Source: Pseudomonas putida (lineage in GTDB: Bacteria; Pseudomonadota; Gammaproteobacteria; Pseudomonadales; Pseudomonadaceae). Taken from it: a DNA stretch of 64,000 bases. Position numbers and translations under genes: made by a program. The stretch lies in the NCBI RefSeq assembly GCF_003228315.1, contig NZ_CP029693.1:4701501-4765500 (forward strand), in the 5' to 3' direction. The stretch's first letter is position 1; every line of letters starts with the position of its first letter. The notes under the pieces were generated by a model that did not search any database, was not told the DNA's origin, and worked only from the letters and a program-made list of their open reading frames with translations. Shown in pieces: positions 51,928 to 61,707 of this stretch.

Positions 51928-52539
51928 ATGTTGCTGATGCTCTACCTGATCGCCATCACCGCCGAAGCCATGACCGGGGCGCTGTCTGCGGGCCGTCGCG
52001 GCATGGACTGGTTTGGCGTGGTGCTGATCGCTTGCGTCACGGCTTTGGGTGGCGGTTCGGTGCGGGATGTGTTGCTCGGCCACTATCCCCTGACCTGGGT
52101 CAAACACCCGGAATACCTGGTGCTGACCAGCATCGCGGCGATGTTCACGGTCTTCACCGCCCGCTGGATGCGTCACCTGCGCTCATTGTTTCTGGTGCTA
52201 GACGCCGTCGGCCTGGTGGCCTTCACCCTGATCGGCTGCATGACTGCCCTGGAAATGGGGCACGGCATGCTGGTCGCTTCCGTCAGCGGCGTGATTACCG
52301 GGGTTTTCGGCGGCATCCTGCGCGATATCTTCTGCAACGACATCCCGCTGATCTTCCGTCGCGAGCTCTACGCCAGCGTCTCTTTCGCGGCAGCGTGGTG
52401 TTACATGCTTTGCCTTTGGCTGAATTTGCCAAGTGAACAGGCGCTTCTGATCACGCTGTTCGGCGGCTTCTTGTTGCGCTTGCTGGCGATCCGTTTTCAC
52501 TGGGAAATGCCCAAGTTCGTCTATAACGACGAGGCCTGA
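51928..52539 (+). CDS. Trimeric intracellular cation channel (TRIC/UPF0126) family protein
   Basis: 203 residues from the ATG at 51928; the longer frame runs back through the REP and is not coding. Seven hydrophobic segments arranged as two similar three-helix repeats, each with a Gly-rich motif: GGGSVRDVLLGHYPL in the first and GVFGGILRDIFCNDIPL in the second. These mark the UPF0126/TRIC family, shown structurally to be trimeric cation channels in other bacteria. Physiological role here unknown. Confidence 0.88.
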   Translation: MLLMLYLIAITAEAMTGALSAGRRGMDWFGVVLIACVTALGGGSVRDVLLGHYPLTWVKHPEYLVLTSIAAMFTVFTARWMRHLRSLFLVLDAVGLVAFTLIGCMTALEMGHGMLVASVSGVITGVFGGILRDIFCNDIPLIFRRELYASVSFAAAWCYMLCLWLNLPSEQALLITLFGGFLLRLLAIRFHWEMPKFVYNDEA

Positions 52540-52547
52540 CGCGTTTT

Positions 52548-53612
52548 TTACCCGATACCGTGTTGTTTCAACGCCCACTCGACGTGTTCGCGGACCATGT
52601 CGGACGGATAATCCCGTCGTGCCTTCAGCGCCTCCAGTACCGGAATCGTCGAGGGCGCGTTACCCAAGCCGACGGCCAGATTGCGCAGCCAGCTTTCGTA
52701 ACCCGCCCGTCGCAGTGGTGAGCCTTCGGTGCTGCTCAGAAACCTGGCTTCGTCCCACATGAACAGCTCGGCCAGATCGGCGTTGTCCAGGTTGTGGCGG
52801 GGTTTGAAATCGCTTTCCCCCGACGGACGGGCAAAGCGGTTCCATGGGCAGACGATCTGGCAGTCATCGCAGCCGAATACCCGATTGCCGATCAGCGGTC
52901 GCAGGTCTTCGGGAATCGCACCCTTGAGTTCGATGGTCAGGTAGGAAATGCAGCGACGAGCGTCCAGAACGTAGGGGCCGACAAAGGCATTGGTCGGGCA
53001 GATGTCGAGGCAGGCGCTGCAGCGGCCGCAATGCTCGGTGGCGTGGGGTGGGTCCACGGGCAGTGGCAAATCGACGAACAGTTCGGCGAGGAAGAAATAA
53101 CTGCCCGCCTTGCGGTTCAAGACCAGAGTGTTTTTGCCGATCCAGCCCAGGCCGGCCTGCTCCGCGATGGCTTTTTCCAGCACCGGCGCGCTGTCGACGA
53201 AGGCACGAAAGCCAAATGGACCGATGACGGCCTGAATTTTTTCCGCCAGTTGTTGCACGCGCTTGCGGATCAACTTGTGGTAATCGCGGCCCAGGGCATA
53301 CCGCGAGACGTAGGCTTTTTCCGGTTGGGCCAGCAACTGCGCCATTTTGGTATCGCCGGACAGGTAGTCCATACGCAGTGAAACTACGCGCAGGGTGCCC
53401 GGTACCAGTTCTTCGGGGTGCGAGCGCTTGCTGCCATGGGCGCCCATGTAGTCCATTTCGCCGTGGTAGCCGGCTTCCAGCCAGCGCTCCAGGTGTTGCT
53501 CATGCTCACCCAGGTCGAGGCCGCTGATGCCGACTTGCTGGAAACCCAGTTCGCGGCCCCAGTCCTTGATGGATTGAGCGAGGGCGGGCAGGTCTGTGGT
53601 AATTGCGGGCAT
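52548..53612 (-). CDS. queG: Epoxyqueuosine reductase QueG
   Basis: 354 residues from the ATG at 53612. The enzyme performs the last step of tRNA queuosine synthesis with cobalamin and two [4Fe-4S] clusters. Both ferredoxin-like motifs are present: CGRCSACLDICPTNAF and CDDCQIVCPWNRF. FVDSAPVLEKAIAEQAGLGWIGKN is another family hallmark, and the C-terminus is HEAT-like. The frame continues far upstream of 53612 into nnr antisense, which is not coding. It is divergent from nnr with a 63-bp gap. Confidence 0.94.
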   Translation of the reverse strand: MPAITTDLPALAQSIKDWGRELGFQQVGISGLDLGEHEQHLERWLEAGYHGEMDYMGAHGSKRSHPEELVPGTLRVVSLRMDYLSGDTKMAQLLAQPEKAYVSRYALGRDYHKLIRKRVQQLAEKIQAVIGPFGFRAFVDSAPVLEKAIAEQAGLGWIGKNTLVLNRKAGSYFFLAELFVDLPLPVDPPHATEHCGRCSACLDICPTNAFVGPYVLDARRCISYLTIELKGAIPEDLRPLIGNRVFGCDDCQIVCPWNRFARPSGESDFKPRHNLDNADLAELFMWDEARFLSSTEGSPLRRAGYESWLRNLAVGLGNAPSTIPVLEALKARRDYPSDMVREHVEWALKQHGIG

Positions 53613-53675
53613 GAGGCGAGAGAAACCGGAGCTGAGGTGCGTATAATTCTGCCAGACATCGGAGCCCGAAGACGC

Positions 53676-55175
53676 ATGCCGCACACTAAAGATGATTTCC
53701 CCGACGCGCTGTACAGCGCCGCGCAGGTCCGAGCACTCGATGCCAGCCTGATCGCTGCCGGTACGCCGGGCTTCGAACTGATGCAGCGTGCCGCGCGGGC
53801 GACATGGCGTGCGCTGGTACGCCAATGGCCGACGGCGAACGAATTGACCGTAGTTGCTGGCCACGGTAATAACGCCGGCGATGGCTATCTTGTCGCGGTA
53901 TTGGCCCGGCGCGCGGGCTGGTCGGTGCGGGTATTGGCAGCGGGCGATCCGCAACTGCTGCGTGGTGATGCGGCTTCGGCCCATGCTGAAGCACTTTCCG
54001 AAAAGGTTTCCATCGAGCCTTGGACCGTGCAATCCGAACTGCGCGGCCTCGTGCTGGATGCATTGCTCGGTATTGGTCTTAGCGGTGACGTGCGCGAGCC
54101 CTACGCCAGTGTGATTGCTGCGCTCAACGCCAGCGGGCTGCCGGTCGCGGCAGTGGATATCCCTTCCGGTCTTTGCGCTGACACCGGCCGCATCCTTGGT
54201 TGCGCGGTGAGAGCTGACCTGACCGTCACCTTCATCGGCTTGAAACCGGGCCTGTTTACCGGCGATGCGGCGGATGTAGTGGGTGAACTGGTGTTCAATG
54301 ACCTGCATGCCGATCCGCAGCTGCTGGAGGCTGCGCCGGCCAGTGCTCTTCGCTTGACCGTCGGCAATCTGCCGCGCCTGGCCTCCCGGCCACCGACCTC
54401 CCATAAAGGCAAGTTCGGCCATCTGCTGCTGATCGGCGGCGATCGAGGTTTGGGTGGGGCGATTCTGCTGAGTGCACAGAGTGCGTTGCGCAGCGGGGCA
54501 GGGCTGGTGTCAGTGGCGACTCGCAGCGAACACGTACCTGCCGCTCTGGCGAGGATCCCCGAAGCGATGGTGTTGGGGACCTCTTCTGCCAATCAGTTGA
54601 TGGAATTGCTTCAAAAGGTTTCCGTCTTGGTCGTCGGTCCTGGTCTGGGGCAAGCGGCTTGGGGGCGTAGCCTGTTGTCCGCCGCCGCCAACGCACCGCT
54701 GCCGCAAGTCTGGGATGCCGACGCGCTGAACCTGTTGGCCGAAGAGCGCGTGAATTTGCCCAAAGGTTGTGTAATCACACCGCATCCGGGTGAAGCCGCA
54801 CACCTTCTCGGCATCAGTACCGCCCAGGTTCAGGCTGATCGACCGGCAGCAGTTCATGCATTGAGCAAAAAATATGCAGCGGTTGTGGTGCTCAAGGGCG
54901 CCGGCAGCCTGATCGCTAGCCCCGACGGACGGTTGGCGGTGTGTCATCAAGGACACCCGGCAATGGCTACCGCGGGCTTGGGGGATGTTCTGGCCGGGCT
55001 GGTTGGCGCACTGCTGGCCCAGGGCATGGGCGCGTTCGACGCTGCCTGCCTGGCGGTCTGGCTGCACGCCAATGCCGGCGAGCAACAAGGTAAATTCGGC
55101 CGCGGGCTGGCGGCCACTGATCTGATTCCAGCCATTCGTCAGTTGTTGGAGGAGCAAGCACCGTGTCTGAAGTAA
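53676..55175 (+). CDS. nnr: Bifunctional NAD(P)H-hydrate epimerase/dehydratase Nnr
   Basis: 499 residues from the ATG at 53676. The N-terminal YjeF_N epimerase domain (about 1-215) has VAGHGNNAGDGYLVA and VDIPSGLCADTG. The C-terminal carbohydrate-kinase-like dehydratase (about 225-495) has HKGKFGHLLLIGG, VVGPGLG, TPHPGEAAHLLG and MATAGLGDVLAGL. It repairs damaged NAD(P)H hydrates. It heads the cluster with tsaE, amiB, mutL, miaA, hfq and hflXKC, overlapping tsaE by 13 bp. Confidence 0.95.
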   Translation: MPHTKDDFPDALYSAAQVRALDASLIAAGTPGFELMQRAARATWRALVRQWPTANELTVVAGHGNNAGDGYLVAVLARRAGWSVRVLAAGDPQLLRGDAASAHAEALSEKVSIEPWTVQSELRGLVLDALLGIGLSGDVREPYASVIAALNASGLPVAAVDIPSGLCADTGRILGCAVRADLTVTFIGLKPGLFTGDAADVVGELVFNDLHADPQLLEAAPASALRLTVGNLPRLASRPPTSHKGKFGHLLLIGGDRGLGGAILLSAQSALRSGAGLVSVATRSEHVPAALARIPEAMVLGTSSANQLMELLQKVSVLVVGPGLGQAAWGRSLLSAAANAPLPQVWDADALNLLAEERVNLPKGCVITPHPGEAAHLLGISTAQVQADRPAAVHALSKKYAAVVVLKGAGSLIASPDGRLAVCHQGHPAMATAGLGDVLAGLVGALLAQGMGAFDAACLAVWLHANAGEQQGKFGRGLAATDLIPAIRQLLEEQAPCLK

Positions 55176-55633
55176 CCCTGTACCTGGCGGATGAAGAGGC
55201 GATGACCGCGTTTGGCACACGTATCGCCCAGATCACGAAAGGGCACGGCCTGATCTTTCTCGAGGGCAACCTGGGCATGGGCAAGACCACCCTGTCCCGG
55301 GGCATTATCCGGGGCCTTGGGCATGTCGGGGCAGTGAAAAGCCCGACCTTTACCTTGGTCGAACCCTACGAGATTGGCGAGATTCGTGCCTTTCACTTCG
55401 ATCTCTATCGCCTCGTCGACCCGGAGGAGCTGGAGTTCCTCGGTATCCGCGACTATTTCGAAGACGATGCCCTGTGCCTGATCGAGTGGCCCGATAAAGG
55501 TGCAGGCTTTTTGCCAAAGCCTGACCTGACCATTACCATTAGCCCGCAAGACAGCGGGCGTTCGCTGAAAATTTTGTCCCAAGGCTCGCGAGGCGAGTCG
55601 TGGTGTGCCGCTTTGGCATTGGAATCCAAATAG
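55163..55633 (+). CDS. tsaE: tRNA t6A synthesis ATPase TsaE
   Basis: 156 residues from a GTG inside the end of nnr. Walker A GNLGMGKTTLSRG (about 35-47) and VKSPTFTLVEPYE follow the TsaE/YjeE pattern; HFDLYRLVDPEELE is the usual Walker B-like block. TsaE works with TsaB, TsaC and TsaD to place threonylcarbamoyl on tRNA A37. It stops immediately before amiB. Confidence 0.95.
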   Translation: MSEVTLYLADEEAMTAFGTRIAQITKGHGLIFLEGNLGMGKTTLSRGIIRGLGHVGAVKSPTFTLVEPYEIGEIRAFHFDLYRLVDPEELEFLGIRDYFEDDALCLIEWPDKGAGFLPKPDLTITISPQDSGRSLKILSQGSRGESWCAALALESK

Positions 55634-57064
55634 ATGATGGGGTTAGGTATGCGCTTTCGCGCGTTGGTTGCTGCCGTTGGGGTGTTGTTTCTGGCGGTAA
55701 CCGTCGACGCTTTGGCCGAGACGAAGGTCAACAGCGTGCGCCTGTGGAGGGCGCCGGACAACACGCGGCTGGTGTTTGACCTGAGCGGTCCCGTGCAACA
55801 CAGCGTCTTTACCCTGACGGCTCCAGACCGCCTGGTCATCGACATTAACGGCGCGACCTTGGGCGCACCGTTGAACATCAACAGCGCCAATACGCCGATC
55901 ACGGCGATGCGCTCTGCTCAGCGCACACCGACCGACCTGCGGGTGGTCATCGACCTGAAAAAGGCCGTCACTCCGAAAAGCTTCTCTCTGGCCCCCAATG
56001 CCCAATATGGCAACCGGTTGGTGGTCGACCTCTTTGATAACCCTGCAGACGCCGCGCCGCCGCCAGCGCCGACACCGTCGGTGGCCACTGTTCCGGCCGT
56101 GCCGGTCACGCCTGCCGAGCCGGCCATCAAGTTGCCGCCGGCACCTGCCGGCAAGCGCGACATTATTGTGGTGATCGATGCCGGTCACGGTGGTGAAGAC
56201 CCGGGTGCCTCCGGCTCCCGCGGCCAGCGCGAAAAAGATGTGGTGCTGCAGATCGCCCGCGAACTGCAACGCCAGGTCAACGGCATGAAAGGCTTCCGCG
56301 CCGAGCTGACCCGTACTGGCGACTACTTCATCCCGCTGCGCGGCCGTACCGAAATCGCCCGCAAGAAAGGCGCGGATCTGTTCGTCTCGATCCACGCCGA
56401 CGCCGCGCCGTCGGCCGCCGCGTTCGGGGCCTCGGTGTTCGCCCTGTCTGATCGCGGTGCCACCTCGGAAACTGCGCGCTGGTTGGCCGACAGTGAAAAC
56501 CGCTCCGACTTGATCGGTGGTGCCGGCAACGTCAGCCTCGATGACAAGGACCGCATGCTCGCAGGCGTGCTGCTGGATCTGTCGATGACCGCGTCCCTGA
56601 CGTCCAGCCTGAACGTCGGTCAGAAGGTCCTGAGCAACATTGGTCGAGTCACGCCTCTGCACAAGCAGCGAGTTGAGCAAGCCGGGTTCATGGTGTTGAA
56701 GTCGCCGGACATTCCGTCGATCCTGGTGGAAACCGGGTTCATCTCCAATGCCAATGAAGCCTCGAAGCTCGCGGCATCCAGCCATCAACAGGCGCTGGCG
56801 CGCTCCATCAGCAGTGGCGTGCGGCAGTTCTTCCAACAGAATCCGCCACCGGGCACTTACATCGCCTGGCTGCGTGACTCCGGCAAAATCGCCCAAGGGC
56901 CGCGTGACCACCGGGTAAGCCCTGGCGAAACCCTGGCGATGATCGCCGTGCGTTATCAGGTGTCGCCAGCCGCGTTGCGCAGTGCCAACAACCTGTCGAG
57001 CGATGAGCTCAAGATTGGTCAACATTTGACCATTCCGGGTACTGAACTGGCGGCCAAAGAATGA
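55634..57064 (+). CDS. amiB: N-acetylmuramoyl-L-alanine amidase AmiB
   Basis: 476 residues as given; ATGs at 55637 and 55649 are alternatives, the last with GGGG at a good distance and a cleaner signal peptide (MRFRALVAAVGVLFLAVTVDALA). An AMIN domain (about 30-130) targets the septum, a Pro/Ala linker follows (about 135-170), then the amidase_3 zinc domain (IVVIDAGHGGEDPGASG, about 178-194; VETGFISN near 370) and a C-terminal LysM (VSPGETLAMIAVRYQVSP). It splits septal peptidoglycan during division under EnvC/NlpD-type control. Confidence 0.94.
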   Translation: MMGLGMRFRALVAAVGVLFLAVTVDALAETKVNSVRLWRAPDNTRLVFDLSGPVQHSVFTLTAPDRLVIDINGATLGAPLNINSANTPITAMRSAQRTPTDLRVVIDLKKAVTPKSFSLAPNAQYGNRLVVDLFDNPADAAPPPAPTPSVATVPAVPVTPAEPAIKLPPAPAGKRDIIVVIDAGHGGEDPGASGSRGQREKDVVLQIARELQRQVNGMKGFRAELTRTGDYFIPLRGRTEIARKKGADLFVSIHADAAPSAAAFGASVFALSDRGATSETARWLADSENRSDLIGGAGNVSLDDKDRMLAGVLLDLSMTASLTSSLNVGQKVLSNIGRVTPLHKQRVEQAGFMVLKSPDIPSILVETGFISNANEASKLAASSHQQALARSISSGVRQFFQQNPPPGTYIAWLRDSGKIAQGPRDHRVSPGETLAMIAVRYQVSPAALRSANNLSSDELKIGQHLTIPGTELAAKE

Positions 57065-58971
57065 ATGAGGTCGTGATCAACCCGGCTCGCATCGAGCTGC
57101 TCAGCCCGCGCCTGGCGAACCAGATCGCCGCCGGCGAGGTGGTTGAGCGCCCGGCGTCGGTGATCAAGGAGTTGCTGGAAAACAGCCTCGACTCCGGCGC
57201 CAAGCGTATCGATGTCGATGTGGAGCAGGGCGGCGTCAAGTTGCTGCGAGTCCGCGATGATGGCAGCGGCATTTCCGCCGATGACCTGCCCCTGGCACTG
57301 GCCCGTCACGCCACCAGCAAGATCCGGAATCTGGAAGACCTCGAACAGGTGATGAGCCTGGGGTTTCGCGGCGAGGCATTGGCTTCGATCAGTTCCGTGG
57401 CGCGCCTGACCCTGACCTCGCGTACCCGCGAGGCCGACCAGGCCTGGCAGGTCGAGACCGAAGGCCGTGAGATGTCGCCGCGAGTGCAGCCGGCAGCGCA
57501 TCCGGTGGGCACTTCAGTCGAAGTACGCGACCTGTTTTTCAATACGCCGGCACGACGCAAGTTTCTCAAGACTGAAAAAACCGAATTCGATCATCTTCAA
57601 GAAGTGATCAGGCGCCTGGCTCTGGCACGTTTCGACGTAGCCTTCCATCTGCGCCATAACGGCAAGACCATCCTCAGCCTGCACGAAGCCCGCGATGACG
57701 CGGCCCGTGCCCGGCGGGTAGCCGCCATTTGCGGGCCGGGTTTCCTGGAGCAGGCGCTGCCGATCGAAATCGAGCGCAACGGCTTGCATTTGTGGGGTTG
57801 GGTCGGGTTGCCTACGTTCAACCGCAGTCAGGCGGATCTGCAGTATTTCTTCGTCAATGGCCGAGCAGTGCGAGACAAGCTGGTGGCCCACGCGGTGCGC
57901 CAGGCCTATCGTGACGTGCTGTTCAACGGCCGGCACCCGACCTTCGTGCTGTTTTTCGAGGTCGATCCGACAGGCGTCGACGTCAACGTGCACCCGACCA
58001 AACACGAAGTACGCTTCCGTGAAGGGCGCATGGTTCACGACTTCCTGTATGGCACCTTGCATCGTGCACTGGGCGATGTGCGGCCGGACGATCAATTGGC
58101 CGCGCCGGTTGCGACAGCCATCGTGCGACCTACGGGTCTCGAGGCGGGTGAATTCGGGCCCCAGGGTGAAATGAGCCTGGCAGCCAACGCACTGCTGGAG
58201 CAGCCGCAGGCACAGCCGTCATTCAACACGTCTTCGGGCTCCGGTTCCGGCGGGAGCTATCAATATCAGTACACCCCGCGTCCGCAATCGGCGGTTCCCG
58301 CCGCTGAAGCACAGGCTGCCTATCGCGAATTCTACGCGCCGCTGCCCGAAGCCAATGCAACGGCATTGCCAGCCGGGCAGGGCGATATTCCGCCGCTGGG
58401 TTATGCACTGGCACAGCTCAAGGGTATCTATATTCTTTCGGAAAATGCCCAGGGGCTGGTGCTGGTGGACATGCATGCCGCTCATGAGCGGATCATGTAC
58501 GAGCGCCTGAAAGTGGCGATGGCCAGTGAAGGCCTCAGCGGTCAGCCGCTGTTGGTTCCAGAGTCGCTGGCGGTGAGCCAGCGTGAAGCCGATTGCGCCG
58601 AAGAGCACGTCGCCTGGTTCCAGCGCCTGGGCTTCGAGCTGCAGCGTCTGGGGCCTGAAACCCTGGCGATCCGGCAAATTCCGGCCCTGCTCAAGCAGGC
58701 GGAAGCCAATCGGCTGGTGGGCGACGTATTGGCTGACCTGATGGAGTACGGCACCAGCGACCGCATTCAGGCGCATCTGAACGAATTGCTCGGGACCATG
58801 GCCTGCCACGGCGCGGTCCGGGCGAATCGGCGCCTGGCGATACCGGAAATGAACGCTCTGCTGCGCGACATGGAAAATACCGAGCGCAGCGGTCAATGCA
58901 ACCATGGCCGGCCGACCTGGACCCAACTGGGTCTGGATGATCTGGACAAACTGTTCTTGCGCGGTCGTTGA
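57061..58971 (+). CDS. mutL: DNA mismatch repair protein MutL
   Basis: 636 residues; ATG overlaps the amiB stop (ATGA). The GHKL ATPase domain has NQIAAGEVVERPASVIKELLENSLDSGA, DDGSGI and GFRGEALASISSV. The linker (about 350-430) is rich in Gln, Ser, Gly and Pro. The C-terminal dimerisation domain carries DMHAAHERIMYE, the metal-binding endonuclease pattern DxHAxxExxxxE, as in species without MutH. It is coupled to miaA by overlapping stop and start codons. Confidence 0.96.
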   Translation: MNEVVINPARIELLSPRLANQIAAGEVVERPASVIKELLENSLDSGAKRIDVDVEQGGVKLLRVRDDGSGISADDLPLALARHATSKIRNLEDLEQVMSLGFRGEALASISSVARLTLTSRTREADQAWQVETEGREMSPRVQPAAHPVGTSVEVRDLFFNTPARRKFLKTEKTEFDHLQEVIRRLALARFDVAFHLRHNGKTILSLHEARDDAARARRVAAICGPGFLEQALPIEIERNGLHLWGWVGLPTFNRSQADLQYFFVNGRAVRDKLVAHAVRQAYRDVLFNGRHPTFVLFFEVDPTGVDVNVHPTKHEVRFREGRMVHDFLYGTLHRALGDVRPDDQLAAPVATAIVRPTGLEAGEFGPQGEMSLAANALLEQPQAQPSFNTSSGSGSGGSYQYQYTPRPQSAVPAAEAQAAYREFYAPLPEANATALPAGQGDIPPLGYALAQLKGIYILSENAQGLVLVDMHAAHERIMYERLKVAMASEGLSGQPLLVPESLAVSQREADCAEEHVAWFQRLGFELQRLGPETLAIRQIPALLKQAEANRLVGDVLADLMEYGTSDRIQAHLNELLGTMACHGAVRANRRLAIPEMNALLRDMENTERSGQCNHGRPTWTQLGLDDLDKLFLRGR

Positions 58972-59942
58972 TGAACCAGTTCCCACCCGCGATTTTTCTG
59001 ATGGGCCCGACTGCGGCGGGCAAGACCGACCTGGCTATCGAACTCACCAAGGTGCTGCCGTGCGAGTTGATCAGCGTCGATTCGGCGTTGGTCTACCGTG
59101 GCATGGATATCGGTACCGCCAAGCCTTCCAAAGAACTTTTGGCGGAGTTTCCGCACCGCCTGATCGATATCCTTGATCCGGCAGAAAGTTACTCGGCGGC
59201 GGATTTTCGCCGTGACGCCCTCGAAGCCATGGCCGATATCACTGCGCGGGGAAAAATTCCGCTGTTGGTCGGCGGCACGATGCTCTATTACAAGGCTTTG
59301 CTTGAAGGCCTGGCGGATATGCCGGCAGCCGACCCGCACGTACGTGCCCAGATCGAAGAAGAAGCCGCACGCCTTGGTTGGCAAGCCCTGCATGACCAGT
59401 TGGCGGTAATTGACCCGGTTTCCGCCGCGCGCATTCATCCGAACGATCCGCAGCGACTCAGTCGAGCACTGGAAGTTTATCGCGTCAGCGGTCAGAGCAT
59501 GACCGCCCTGCGCCTGCAACAATCTGCGCAAAGTACTGAAGCTGCGGCTTCGGGACGGCAACAATTGCCCTATACTGTCGCGAACTTGGCAATTGCTCCG
59601 GCAAATCGTCAGGTACTGCATGAGCGAATTAAACAAAGATTCACTTTAATGTTGGAACAGGGATTCATCGACGAGGTCGTAGCCCTGCGTGAGCGAAGTG
59701 ACCTGCATGCCGGGTTGCCGTCTATACGTGCGGTAGGCTACCGACAAGTCTGGGATTACCTGGATGGCAAGCTGACGTCAGCCGAGATGCAGGAGCGTGG
59801 AATCATCGCCACGCGACAACTGGCAAAGCGTCAGTTCACCTGGTTGCGCAGTTGGACTGATTTACATTGGCTGGACAGTCTGGATTGCGACAATCTGCCG
59901 CGCGCCTTGAAATACTTGGGGACCATCTCCATATTGAGCTGA
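58971..59942 (+). CDS. miaA: tRNA dimethylallyltransferase MiaA
   Basis: 323 residues from the ATG at 58971, which shares a base with the mutL stop. The P-loop GPTAAGKTDLAI (about 12-23) and SVDSALVYRGMDIGTAKP follow the MiaA pattern; the C-terminal IIATRQLAKRQFTWLRSW is also typical. It adds the dimethylallyl group to A37 of tRNAs that read UNN codons. It lies 94 bp upstream of hfq. Confidence 0.96.
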   Translation: MNQFPPAIFLMGPTAAGKTDLAIELTKVLPCELISVDSALVYRGMDIGTAKPSKELLAEFPHRLIDILDPAESYSAADFRRDALEAMADITARGKIPLLVGGTMLYYKALLEGLADMPAADPHVRAQIEEEAARLGWQALHDQLAVIDPVSAARIHPNDPQRLSRALEVYRVSGQSMTALRLQQSAQSTEAAASGRQQLPYTVANLAIAPANRQVLHERIKQRFTLMLEQGFIDEVVALRERSDLHAGLPSIRAVGYRQVWDYLDGKLTSAEMQERGIIATRQLAKRQFTWLRSWTDLHWLDSLDCDNLPRALKYLGTISILS

Positions 59943-60036
59943 GTCCTTGCAATTGCCGTCTATCCTTGGGGGTGTGACGGCCACAAGTCATCTGATTACC
60001 TATTTTTTATATTGAATCCTTAAAGGAGTGCGGCAC

Positions 60037-60297
60037 ATGTCAAAAGGGCATTCGCTACAAGACCCTTACTTGAACACTTTACGTAAAGAGAAAGTTGGGG
60101 TTTCCATCTACCTGGTCAACGGTATCAAACTGCAAGGGACGATCGAGTCGTTCGACCAGTTCGTTATTCTGCTGAAAAACACCGTCAGCCAGATGGTCTA
60201 CAAACACGCTATCTCTACAGTAGTGCCGGTTCGCCCGATTCGTCTGCCTAGCGCAGGTGATAACGAATCTGGTGATGCTGAGCCAGGTAACGCCTGA
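60037..60297 (+). CDS. hfq: RNA chaperone Hfq
   Basis: 86 residues from the ATG at 60037 with AAAGGAG upstream. The Sm1 motif (VSIYLVNGIKLQGTIESFDQFVILL) and Sm2 motif (MVYKHAISTVVP, with the YKH residues of the proximal face) are intact; the C-terminal tail is short and acidic, as in pseudomonads. The hexamer pairs sRNAs with mRNAs and works with Crc in carbon catabolite control. The 94-bp gap before it is AT-rich (TATTTTTTATATTG) and probably holds its own promoter. Confidence 0.97.
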   Translation: MSKGHSLQDPYLNTLRKEKVGVSIYLVNGIKLQGTIESFDQFVILLKNTVSQMVYKHAISTVVPVRPIRLPSAGDNESGDAEPGNA

Positions 60298-60309
60298 TAG
60301 GAGTCTCCT

Positions 60310-61611
60310 TTGTTCTTTGAGCGCCACGGTGGTGGTGAGCGAGCCATTCTCGTTCACTTGGATGGTCAGGACCCTGAGGCGCGCGAAGATCCGCAGGAGT
60401 TTCAGGAGTTGGCAACGTCGGCTGGCGCCGAGACCGCCGCGTTTTTCAACGTGCCGCGTAATCGGCCAACCGCCAAATACCTGATTGGCAGCGGCAAGGT
60501 CGAGGAACTGCGCGACCTGGTCAAAGCCGAACAGGTTGATCTGGTGATTTTCAATCACATCCTCACGCCCAGTCAGGAACGTAACCTCGAACGTGTTTTC
60601 GAGTGTCGCGTGATCGATCGTACGGGTCTGATCCTCGATATCTTCGCCCAACGCGCCCGCACCCATGAAGGCAAGCTCCAGGTTGAACTGGCCCAGCTTG
60701 AGCACATGAGTACGCGGCTGGTTCGTGGCTGGACTCACCTTGAACGGCAGAAGGGCGGTATCGGTCTTCGTGGTCCGGGTGAAACCCAGCTGGAAACCGA
60801 CCGGCGTCTGTTGCGGGTTCGCCTGCGGCAGATCAAGGGGCGCCTGGAAAAGGTCCGCAGCCAGCGCGAGCAGTCGCGTCGCGGCCGCAAGCGTGCGGAC
60901 ATCCCGACGGTTTCACTGGTGGGATATACCAACGCCGGCAAGTCGACGCTGTTCAACTCCGTCACCGAATCCGACGTTTTCGCCGCGGATCAACTGTTCG
61001 CCACCCTCGATCCGACCCTGCGCCGGCTTGAGCTCGATGACCTCGGGCCAATCGTGCTGGCCGATACTGTGGGGTTCATTCGTCATCTGCCGCACAAACT
61101 GGTCGAGGCATTTCGGGCTACGCTCGAAGAGTCGAGCAACTCCGACCTGCTGCTGCACGTGATCGACTCCCATGAGCCGGAGCGTATGGCCCAGATCGAA
61201 CAGGTCATGGTGGTGCTCGGGGAGATCGGGGCCCAGGACTTGCCGATCCTGGAGGTATACAACAAACTCGATTTGCTCGAGGGTGTTGAGCCGCAGATCC
61301 AGCGTGATGCCGATGGCAAACCGCAGCGGGTCTGGTTGTCGGCCAAGGACGGTACGGGCCTGGACCTGCTCAAGCAGGCTGTGGCCGAGCTGCTCGGCGA
61401 TGATTTGTTTGTTGGCACCTTGCGCTTGCCGCAACGTTTTGCTCGACTGCGTGCGCAGTTTTTCGAACTCGGTGCGGTACAGAAAGAAGAACATGACGAA
61501 GAAGGTCTCAGTTTGCTGGCTGTGCGTTTACCACGGGCCGAATTGAATCGGCTGGTGAGCCGCGAAGGCTTGCAGCCGCTGGACTTCATCGAGCAACACA
61601 CTTTGCAATAA
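60310..61611 (+). CDS. hflX: Ribosome-associated GTPase HflX
   Basis: 433 residues from a TTG at 60310 with AGGAG 6 bp upstream. The N-terminal HflX domain has TAKYLIGSGKVEELR and a Gly-rich linker GGIGLRGPGETQLETDRR. The GTPase domain has GYTNAGKSTLFNSVT (G1), DTVGFIRHLPHKLVEAFRATLEE (G3 region) and YNKLDLL (G4). HflX splits stalled or hibernating ribosomes, for example after heat. It begins 12 bp after hfq. Confidence 0.95.
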   Translation: MFFERHGGGERAILVHLDGQDPEAREDPQEFQELATSAGAETAAFFNVPRNRPTAKYLIGSGKVEELRDLVKAEQVDLVIFNHILTPSQERNLERVFECRVIDRTGLILDIFAQRARTHEGKLQVELAQLEHMSTRLVRGWTHLERQKGGIGLRGPGETQLETDRRLLRVRLRQIKGRLEKVRSQREQSRRGRKRADIPTVSLVGYTNAGKSTLFNSVTESDVFAADQLFATLDPTLRRLELDDLGPIVLADTVGFIRHLPHKLVEAFRATLEESSNSDLLLHVIDSHEPERMAQIEQVMVVLGEIGAQDLPILEVYNKLDLLEGVEPQIQRDADGKPQRVWLSAKDGTGLDLLKQAVAELLGDDLFVGTLRLPQRFARLRAQFFELGAVQKEEHDEEGLSLLAVRLPRAELNRLVSREGLQPLDFIEQHTLQ

Positions 61612-61707
61612 AAGCCTGAGAAAGCGGTTGTGTCGTGGTGACAGGCATTCTGTAGCATTGGCCGACGCGCCGTGGGTGCGTCTTTGCTTTATCAGATGGA
61701 GAGCGCT

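Noticed and set aside
53613..54422. Upstream extension of the queG frame across nnr
   Set aside because: It would make QueG 624 residues instead of about 354, and the extra part is antisense to nnr; the ATG at 53612 gives the family start.
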